Positions 1-4,986 of a stretch of DNA of 7,821 bases are shown here, piece by piece. Position 1 is the stretch's first letter. Each line of letters begins with the position of its first letter. The DNA is taken from positions 1-7,821 of the forward strand of contig JBLHWU010000269.1 of NCBI GenBank assembly GCA_047629355.1, in the 5' to 3' direction. The translations under genes and the position numbers were made by a program. The DNA is from CAYUNA01 sp047629355. Its GTDB lineage: Bacteria > Bacteroidota > Bacteroidia > Chitinophagales > Saprospiraceae. The notes under the pieces were generated by a model. The model saw only the letters and a program-made list of their open reading frames with translations. It did no database searches and had not been told where the DNA came from.

Positions 1-235
1 TTTTCCCTTCTAAAAAACACAAAAAATAGTTCCGTAACGAAGGCTATGCAACGATTTTTTGAATTCTTTAGAAGAAAAAATTACGGCGCATTATGGTCCA
101 ACTTATTAAATCGTTTTTACTTATCGAATTTTCAAGAAAAAAATCCACTGCCTTTTTCTAGAAACATCCTATATTTAAAGCAAAAAAAATTACATTTGCA
201 AACCTTTTTTTTAAATCTTGAATAAAAAAAATACC
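1..235. other. AT-rich upstream region of mce
   Basis: This stretch has no gene I can support. It is very AT-rich with many A and T runs. A plus-strand frame is open from base 1 to a TAA at 223-225, but its translation is mostly Phe, Leu, Lys and Asn, as expected from AT-rich non-coding DNA, and it resembles no family I know. The only functional signal I see is the promoter-like element at 191-198. Confidence 0.5.
191..198 (+). promoter_or_regulatory. Bacteroidota-type -7 promoter element for mce
   Basis: TACATTTG matches the Bacteroidota -7 consensus TAnnTTTG exactly and lies 37 bases before the mce ATG, leaving room for a short A-rich leader. No convincing -33 TTTG/TTG element is visible at the usual distance upstream, so the call rests on the -7 box alone. 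Confidence 0.5.
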
Positions 236-655
236 ATGAAACTCGAACACCTCGGTATAGCCGTAAAAGATTTAGAAGCCTCAAACGCTTTGTTTAAAAC
301 TCTTTTAGGAAAAGCACCCTACAAAATTGAGGAAGTCGTTTCTGAAAATGTCAAGACTTCTTTTTTTCAAACAGGAGACAGTAAAATCGAGTTGTTGGAA
401 GCCAGTTCTCCCGATAGTGCAATCGCTAAATTTATTGAAAAACGTGGAGAAGGCATTCATCACGTTGCGTTTGAAGTCGCAGATATTCATGCTGAAATGA
501 AACGGTTGGCGAGCGAAGGCTTTCGATTGTTAAATGAAAAACCAAAACGAGGAGCGGATAATAAATTGGTGTGTTTTATCCATCCAAAAACAGCAAATGG
601 CGTTCTGGTTGAATTGTGTCAAACGATTAAAGCAACAAGCGACGAGAAGGAATAA
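236..655 (+). CDS. mce: methylmalonyl-CoA epimerase
   Basis: This 139-residue protein is a single-chain VOC (glyoxalase-fold) enzyme of normal length for the family. It interconverts (S)- and (R)-methylmalonyl-CoA between propionyl-CoA carboxylase and the B12-dependent mutase, in the cytoplasm. The N-terminus MKLEHLGIAVKDLEA is the family hallmark. By comparison with characterised epimerases recalled from memory, the metal ligands should be His5, Glu52 (in KIELLE; Gln in some homologues), His76 (second His of GIHHVAFEV) and Glu126 (in GVLVELC). Two VOC half-repeats are visible, about residues 3-56 and 72-130. I chose the ATG at 236, which puts the first beta strand at the terminus as in the family; an in-frame TTG at 218 would add six low-complexity residues. 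The next gene downstream, pccB, is the preceding pathway step, but a repeat-filled gap of about 345 bp separates them, so co-transcription is uncertain. Confidence 0.93.
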   Translation: MKLEHLGIAVKDLEASNALFKTLLGKAPYKIEEVVSENVKTSFFQTGDSKIELLEASSPDSAIAKFIEKRGEGIHHVAFEVADIHAEMKRLASEGFRLLNEKPKRGADNKLVCFIHPKTANGVLVELCQTIKATSDEKE

Positions 656-736
656 ATTTAAAAAATCACTCTCGAAGAGTCTAAGGAACGCGAAATAAAT
701 AGAACCAATAAGCTTAAAGAGAAAGGGTTAGAAGAA

Positions 737-894
737 AATCCTGAAAGGGTTAAACTTGAATAACCACGAATGAAATCCGTGGAAAACCTGAGCAAAACGC
801 CACAACCCTGAAAGGGTTGAATACCAAATTTAGGCTGCACTCCTTTCAGGATTATAGCACTCACTTTAAGCTTTTTTCCCGAAATTCATTCGGG
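737..894. repeat. Imperfect palindromic intergenic element, copy 1
   Basis: This fills most of the gene-free gap 656-1000. In order it holds: a hairpin AATCCT-gaa-AGGGTT (737-751); a hairpin CCACG/CGTGG with loop-side GAA (764-782, one A-C mismatch); a perfect 7-bp hairpin CAACCCT-gaa-AGGGTTG (803-819); an arm CCTTTCAGGATT (842-853), the exact reverse complement of 737-748; and a hairpin CCCGAA/TTCGGG (878-894) followed by GTTATT. The second and last hairpins are inverted relative to each other, each next to AATAAC or GTTATT, so the element is a large imperfect palindrome. It shares this architecture, but not its stem sequences, with the element at 4761-4985. I see nothing recognisable in 656-736 or 895-1000. 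Short frames through the repeat look spurious. Confidence 0.7.
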
Positions 895-1000
895 TTATTT
901 ATATTCATCCGCCTCGCGTTACTTAGAAACTACAAAGAAATCAGATTATCGTATAATTAATAACCATCAGCAGAAGTTATTTTGAAAATATTAAGCAACA

Positions 1001-2542
1001 ATGTCCAATAATCAAGAAATTTTAAACCAAAAAATAGCCGAAGCCAAACTCGGCGGTGGTCAAGTTCGCATCGACAAGCAACATGCCAAAGGCAAATTGA
1101 CCGCTCGCGAGCGCGTACATTTCCTACTCGACGAAGGGTCTTTTGAAGAAATCGGTATTTTGGTCACGCACCGAACCACTGATTTCGGTATGGAAAAACA
1201 GCAATTTTATGGCGACGGCGTCGTCACGGGCTACGGTACAGTTAACGGTCGGTTGATTTATGTTTTCGCCCAAGATTTTACTGTTTTTGGTGGCGCATTG
1301 TCAGAAACACATGCAGAGAAAATCTGCAAAATCATGGATTTGGCAATGAAAACAGGCGCGCCAGTGATTGGTTTGAATGATTCAGGTGGCGCAAGAATTC
1401 AAGAAGGCGTTCGGTCGTTGGGTGGTTATGCAGACATTTTTTATCGAAATGTAATGGCTTCTGGCGTTGTTCCACAGATTTCGGCAATCATGGGACCTTG
1501 TGCAGGCGGTGCGGTTTATTCCCCTGCGATGACGGATTTTACGATTATGGTCGAAAATTCAAGCTACATGTTTGTGACCGGTCCAAATGTCGTAAAAACA
1601 GTGACGAATGAAGAAGTGACCAGTGAAGAATTGGGTGGTGCGAGCGCGCATTCTACCAAATCAGGTGTCACGCATTTGACGGCACAAAACGACATTGATT
1701 GCATCGCAAAAGTGAAGCAATTAATCAGCTATATGCCGCAGAATTGTGAAGAAACGGCAGCTAAAATACCTTACGAAACAAAAGACGAAGTGCGGGAAGT
1801 TCTAGAAACAATTATTCCTGAAAACGCCAATCAACCTTACGACATACGCGAAGTTATTGACGGTATTGTTGACGAAAATTCCTTTTTTGAAATCCATAAA
1901 GATTACGCAGAAAACATTGTCGTTGGTTTCTCTAGATTGGCAGGTCGCAGCGTTGGTATTGTTGCCAATCAGCCAATGAGTTTAGCGGGTTGTTTGGATG
2001 TAAATAGTTCAAAAAAGGCAGCGCGATTTACTCGTTTTTGCGATTGTTTTAATATTCCTTTATTGGTTTTAGTGGATGTTCCAGGCTTTTTACCAGGCAC
2101 AGACCAAGAGTGGAATGCAATTATTACCAATGGTGCAAAATTGTTGTATGCCTTGAGTGAAGCGACGGTTCCACGGATTTCTGTCATTACTCGAAAAGCG
2201 TATGGGGGGGCGTATGATGTGATGAATTCTAAGCACATTGGTGCGGATATGAACTTTGCTTGGCCAGGTGCTGAAATTGCGGTGATGGGTGCAAAAGGAG
2301 CTTCTGAAATTATTTTTCGGAGAGAAATTAAAGAAGCAGATGACCCTGTGGCGAAATTGACGGAGAAAGAAACAGAGTATGCTGAAAAATTTACCAATCC
2401 ATACCGAGCGGCACAACGAGGCTTTATTGATGAAGTTATTTTACCAAAAGATACCCGTCGTAAATTGATAAAAGCATTTGCGATGTTGGAAAATAAAGTA
2501 GTGACCTTGCCGAAGAAGAAGCATGGGAATATTCCGTTGTAG
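1001..2542 (+). CDS. pccB: acyl-CoA carboxylase carboxyltransferase (propionyl-CoA carboxylase beta subunit)
   Basis: The 513-residue protein has the normal length and layout of PccB/MmdA-type carboxyltransferases. It moves a carboxyl group from carboxybiotin to propionyl-CoA, giving (S)-methylmalonyl-CoA. Two crotonase-like halves are visible. The N-terminal acyl-CoA half has NDSGGARIQEG (126-136) and GPCAGGAVYSPAMTDF (165-180), which carry the glycine/oxyanion motifs. The C-terminal carboxybiotin half has DVPGFLPGTDQE (359-370), RKAYGGAYDVM (398-408) and AWPGAEIAVMGAKGA (420-434). The ending PKKKHGNIPL is typical of the PccB group. The biotin carboxylase and biotin carrier subunits are not in this window, so the holoenzyme must draw on genes elsewhere. 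An alternative is the alpha subunit of a methylmalonyl-CoA decarboxylase, which sequence alone separates poorly, but no membrane decarboxylase subunits lie nearby. The leader AAGCAACAATG lacks a Shine-Dalgarno sequence. Confidence 0.92.
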   Translation: MSNNQEILNQKIAEAKLGGGQVRIDKQHAKGKLTARERVHFLLDEGSFEEIGILVTHRTTDFGMEKQQFYGDGVVTGYGTVNGRLIYVFAQDFTVFGGALSETHAEKICKIMDLAMKTGAPVIGLNDSGGARIQEGVRSLGGYADIFYRNVMASGVVPQISAIMGPCAGGAVYSPAMTDFTIMVENSSYMFVTGPNVVKTVTNEEVTSEELGGASAHSTKSGVTHLTAQNDIDCIAKVKQLISYMPQNCEETAAKIPYETKDEVREVLETIIPENANQPYDIREVIDGIVDENSFFEIHKDYAENIVVGFSRLAGRSVGIVANQPMSLAGCLDVNSSKKAARFTRFCDCFNIPLLVLVDVPGFLPGTDQEWNAIITNGAKLLYALSEATVPRISVITRKAYGGAYDVMNSKHIGADMNFAWPGAEIAVMGAKGASEIIFRREIKEADDPVAKLTEKETEYAEKFTNPYRAAQRGFIDEVILPKDTRRKLIKAFAMLENKVVTLPKKKHGNIPL

Positions 2543-2543
2543 G

Positions 2544-2559
2544 GGCGACTTTAGTCGCC
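2544..2559. repeat. Short perfect palindrome after pccB, possible terminator hairpin
   Basis: GGCGACT-TT-AGTCGCC is a perfect 7-bp inverted repeat that starts one base after the pccB stop codon (2540-2542). It is GC-rich in an AT-rich gap. In RNA it could act as a 3'-end hairpin, though the downstream bases GAGCTATTTTAAT give only a weak T-run. Such compact GC palindromes are often dispersed REP-like repeats; that is an inference here. Confidence 0.55.
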
Positions 2560-2584
2560 GAGCTATTTTAATAAAAAGTTACGC

Positions 2585-2599
2585 GCTGCCTGCGGCAGC
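2585..2599. repeat. GC-rich inverted repeat in the pccB-acs gap
   Basis: GCTGCC-TGC-GGCAGC is a perfect 6-bp inverted repeat with a 3-base loop. It is preceded directly by GTTACGC (2578-2584), which shares 7 bases with the terminal motif of the repeats at 4761, 4969 and 7728. The shared heptamer may be chance. Confidence 0.5.
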
Positions 2600-2611
2600 C
2601 CGGGTGTATTT

Positions 2612-2654
2612 TTGAGGGACAAAAAGTTTTTTACAAAACCCTTTTGTCCCTCAA
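2612..2654. repeat. Inverted repeat just upstream of acs
   Basis: The arm TTGAGGGACAAAAAG (2612-2626) pairs with CTTTTGTCCCTCAA (2641-2654): 14 pairs with one bulged A and a 14-base loop. It ends 29 bases before the acs ATG, so it would lie in the acs leader if acs is read through from pccB, or could end pccB transcription. An in-frame TTG at 2612 falls in its first arm, which argues against a longer Acs starting there. Confidence 0.6.
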
Positions 2655-2683
2655 ACTCCCAGAATAATTTAATATCAAACAAC

Positions 2684-4594
2684 ATGACTTTACAAATCAA
2701 ATCACTCAAACAATACCAAGAAGTTTACAAACAAAGCGTAGAGAATCCCGAAGCATTTTGGGCCTCTCAAGCCGAGACGTTTACTTGGAAAAAGCCGTGG
2801 GACGAAGTATTAGAGTGGGATTTTAGAAAGCCTGATATAAAATGGTTTAAAGGTGGGCAGCTCAATATTACCGAAAATTGTTTGGACCGACATTTGGAAA
2901 CAAGAGGTGACCAAGTCGCGATTCTTTGGGAACCTAACGACCCAACTCAACCGCATAAATCGTTTACTTACAAAGCGCTACACGCCGAAGTCTGCAAAGC
3001 TGCTAATGCCTTAAAAGCGAATGGAGTCAAGAAAGGTGACCGCATTTGTTTTTACATGCCGATGGTGCCAGAGTTGGCAATTGGTGTCTTGGCTTGTGCG
3101 CGAGTTGGCGCGATTCATTCCGTTGTTTTTGCTGGTTTTTCAGCAACAGCATTGGCGGATAGAATTAAGGATGCGACTTGTAAAATGGTCATTTGTTCTG
3201 ATTTTAACAGCCGTGGAACTAAGCACATTCCCGTCAAGCAAGTCGTCGATGATGCTTTGGCAATGGGTTGTGATAGCATCGAAACGGTCTTGGTTCATAA
3301 AAATACAGGCGGCGATATTAGTTGGAATCCAACTGTTGATAAATGGTGGCATAAAGAGGTCAATCCACAAAGTGTGGACTGTCCTGCCGAAGCGATGGAC
3401 AGTGAAGATATGCTGTTTATTTTATACACTTCTGGCTCGACGGGCAAACCAAAAGGCGTCGTGCATACTTGCGGCGGTTACATGGTTTATACTTGCTTTA
3501 GTTTCCGAAATGTCTTTCAATATGAGGATGGCGATGTGTATTGGTGTACGGCGGATATTGGCTGGATAACGGGTCACTCGTATATAGTTTACGGACCGTT
3601 ATTGGCTGGTGCGACAACGATGATGTTTGAAGGCGTGCCTACTTTTCCAGATGCAGGACGGTTTTGGAAAATTTGCGAAAAGCATAAAGTCAATCAATTT
3701 TACACCGCCCCAACCGCAATTCGAGCATTGATGGCGAAGGGCGATGAATATGTTGAAAAATATGATTTGAGTGCCTTGAAAGTCATCGGTTCGGTCGGTG
3801 AACCTATTAATGAAGAGGCTTGGCATTGGTATGATGAAAAAGTCGGAAAAGGCAATTCGCCCATTGTTGATACTTGGTGGCAGACGGAGACGGGCGGCAT
3901 TTTGATAACGCCCTTGCCAGGAATTACAGATACCAAACCTTGCTATGCCTCTTATCCAATGCCAGGTATTCAACCTGTTTTGGTAGATTCGGATGGCAAT
4001 GAAATAACAGGAAATGGCGTCGAAGGATTGCTTTGCATCAAATTTCCGTGGCCGTCTATTTTACGAACGACTTACGGCGACCACGAGCGTTGCCGACAAG
4101 TTTATTTCTCCATGTTTGAAGACAAATATTTTACGGGAGACGGCGCGCGACGAGATGAAGAGGGACGCTATCGAATTATTGGTCGCGTGGACGATGTCAT
4201 CAACGTTTCAGGACACCGAATGGGGACTGCCGAGGTCGAAAATGCCATCAATGAGCATCCAAATGTAGTGGAAAGTGCAGTCGTTGGCTATCCGCATGCC
4301 ATCAAAGGACAAGGGATTTATGCGTATATTATTCCGCAAAAAGAGGTGACAGACGAAGCAGCTTTCGCCAAAGAGGTGAAGGATGTGGTGACCAAATTTA
4401 TTGGCCCGATTGCAAAGCCAGATTTGATTCAAGTGGTGCCAGGGTTGCCTAAAACGCGGTCGGGGAAAATTATGCGACGGATATTGAGAAAAATTGCTTC
4501 GGGGGATGTTTCTAATTTGGGGGATGTTTCGACGCTCTTGAATCCGGAGGTGGTAGAGGCGGTGAAGGAAGGGGCGAAGGTTAAGATTGGGTGA
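2684..4594 (+). CDS. acs: acetyl-CoA synthetase (AMP-forming)
   Basis: This cytoplasmic enzyme makes acetyl-CoA from acetate, ATP and CoA through an acetyl-AMP intermediate. The 636 residues match the usual Acs length. From the ATG at 2684 the landmarks are: the Acs N-terminal domain with ENPEAFW (20-26); the adenylation P-loop YTSGSTGKPKG (248-258); TWWQTETGG (397-405), whose Trp pair marks the small acetate pocket; YFTGDGA (482-488); the hinge GRVDDVINVSGHR (500-512); and PKTRSGKIMRR (589-599), where Lys595 is the catalytic lysine acetylated by Pat-type enzymes in other bacteria. The upstream TTG at 2612 would add 24 residues unlike the family and encoded by an inverted repeat, so I reject it. 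Propionate could be a secondary substrate, which would suit the neighbouring propionyl-CoA genes. It lies 141 bp after pccB on the same strand, and no clear promoter is visible in the gap. Confidence 0.95.
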   Translation: MTLQIKSLKQYQEVYKQSVENPEAFWASQAETFTWKKPWDEVLEWDFRKPDIKWFKGGQLNITENCLDRHLETRGDQVAILWEPNDPTQPHKSFTYKALHAEVCKAANALKANGVKKGDRICFYMPMVPELAIGVLACARVGAIHSVVFAGFSATALADRIKDATCKMVICSDFNSRGTKHIPVKQVVDDALAMGCDSIETVLVHKNTGGDISWNPTVDKWWHKEVNPQSVDCPAEAMDSEDMLFILYTSGSTGKPKGVVHTCGGYMVYTCFSFRNVFQYEDGDVYWCTADIGWITGHSYIVYGPLLAGATTMMFEGVPTFPDAGRFWKICEKHKVNQFYTAPTAIRALMAKGDEYVEKYDLSALKVIGSVGEPINEEAWHWYDEKVGKGNSPIVDTWWQTETGGILITPLPGITDTKPCYASYPMPGIQPVLVDSDGNEITGNGVEGLLCIKFPWPSILRTTYGDHERCRQVYFSMFEDKYFTGDGARRDEEGRYRIIGRVDDVINVSGHRMGTAEVENAINEHPNVVESAVVGYPHAIKGQGIYAYIIPQKEVTDEAAFAKEVKDVVTKFIGPIAKPDLIQVVPGLPKTRSGKIMRRILRKIASGDVSNLGDVSTLLNPEVVEAVKEGAKVKIG

Positions 4595-4629
4595 TCGCCA
4601 CAGCCTTGAGTATTGAGGTAGAAATTGAA

Positions 4630-4764
4630 ATGTCGGTAGAAAAGAAACAAGCTGAAATTGTTAGCAATCTTTTGAAGTTAAATAGCCTTTGGGTTAAGCA
4701 AATTGCGGGGATTGCTAAGGTTTCAGTTGAGTTTGTTGAGGAGGTTAGGAAGAATATTATTTAA
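4630..4764 (+). pseudogene. small frame resembling the C-terminal tail of an Rpn/PD-(D/E)XK transposase-like protein
   Basis: The 44-codon frame from the ATG at 4630 reads MSVEKKQAEIVSNLLKLN, then a segment containing WVKQIAGIAKVSVEFVEEVRK. It could extend 13 codons upstream to a GTG at 4591 that overlaps the acs stop. The pattern of a charged lead, an 'xxNLLK' helix and 'IAxIAxVSVEFVEEVRK' resembles the small helix-turn-helix-like tail that ends many Rpn/PDDEXK-family transposase-like proteins in Bacteroidota (recognised from memory). No nuclease domain precedes it, since acs occupies that DNA. It is therefore probably a relic of a deleted gene rather than a working protein. Its TAA (4762-4764) lies in the first bases of the palindromic element that follows. 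A genuine small protein cannot be excluded. Confidence 0.45.
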
Positions 4765-4985
4765 CTCATGTTACGCACTAATGTCGAAGAGATTGAATAT
4801 TAATAACCGCAGATGCAATCTGCGGAAAAGTAAATAAGCTGTAAAAACGCTGAAGGAGTTGAATGTAGCACTTGCAAGTTCAACTCCTTCAGCGTTGGGG
4901 TACACTTTTTCGTTTCTCTCGAATTGCATCCGAGGTTATTCATATTTAACTACTTCGTAGTTTTTAACTGCGTAACATCAGTTAA
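4761..4985. repeat. 225-bp palindromic element with terminal inverted repeats, copy 2
   Basis: The two ends are inverted copies: TTAACTCATGTTACGCA (4761-4777) and the reverse complement of TTAACTGATGTTACGCA (4969-4985), with one mismatch. Moving inward, each half carries in the same order a small hairpin with CGAA (AACTAC-ttc-GTAGTT at 4948-4962 on the right, a degenerate form near 4780-4794 on the left), then AATAACC leading into a stem with the inner sequence GATGCAAT (CCGCAGAT-gca-ATCTGCGG, 4807-4825, perfect; CTCGAAT-tgc-ATCCGAG, 4918-4934, one mismatch). At the centre is a perfect 18-bp stem, 4846-4863 with 4879-4896, around a 15-base loop. The whole unit could fold as a cruciform or RNA on either strand. 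It lies between the convergent acs and TrlF-like genes, where it could also act as a two-way transcription barrier. Confidence 0.8.
4846..4896. other. Perfect 18-bp stem-loop at the core of the palindromic element
   Basis: The arm AACGCTGAAGGAGTTGAA (4846-4863) and its exact reverse complement (4879-4896) enclose a 15-base loop. It is the strongest hairpin in the window. It is followed by GGGG and then TTTTT about 10 bases on, so it is not a classical intrinsic terminator, though it could still block transcription from acs or the opposing gene. Confidence 0.8.
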
Positions 4986-4986
4986 T
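4969..4986 (-). repeat. Inverted repeat bracketing the TrlF-like gene, left copy
   Basis: TGCGTAACATCAGTTAAT is the exact reverse complement of 7728-7745. It is at once the right end of the 225-bp palindromic element and the 3' end of the TrlF-like gene: the TGA stop is the complement of 4978-4980. Confidence 0.85.

Noticed and set aside
1..225. Plus-strand frame open from base 1 to a TAA at 223-225, as the end of an upstream gene
   Set aside because: The translation is dominated by Phe, Leu, Lys and Asn from A/T runs, resembles no family, and a promoter-like box lies within it. Without the sequence to the left I cannot support it.
662..763. Plus-strand frame without a start codon, reading LEESKEREINRTNKLKEK and on to a TAA
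   Set aside because: It looks mildly coding (charged, helical), but there is no start codon, a stop lies just upstream, and its end is supplied by the repeat. It could be a gene remnant, but there is too little to support that.
658..864. 68-codon minus-strand frame across the mce-pccB gap
   Set aside because: It runs through the palindromic element, and its translation is explained by the repeat hairpins (for example GIQPFQGCGV from the CCCTGAAAGGG hairpin). Such frames are usual by-products of repeats of this kind.
911..921. GCGTTACTTAG as a possible end motif for repeat copy 1
   Set aside because: It contains GCGTTAC, whereas the end motif requires GCGTAAC or GTTACGC; the resemblance is only superficial.
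1969..2416. Two minus-strand frames of 108 and 142 codons inside pccB
   Set aside because: They are shadows of a strongly supported coding gene, with no family resemblance.
2612..2683. TTG start giving Acs a 24-residue extension
   Set aside because: The extra residues are encoded by an inverted repeat and do not resemble Acs N-termini; the ATG at 2684 gives the normal length and start.
4761..4985. CRISPR array or attC-type integron site
   Set aside because: There are no regularly spaced direct repeats or spacers, and no integron core sites or integrase are visible. The structure is a symmetrical inverted repeat instead.
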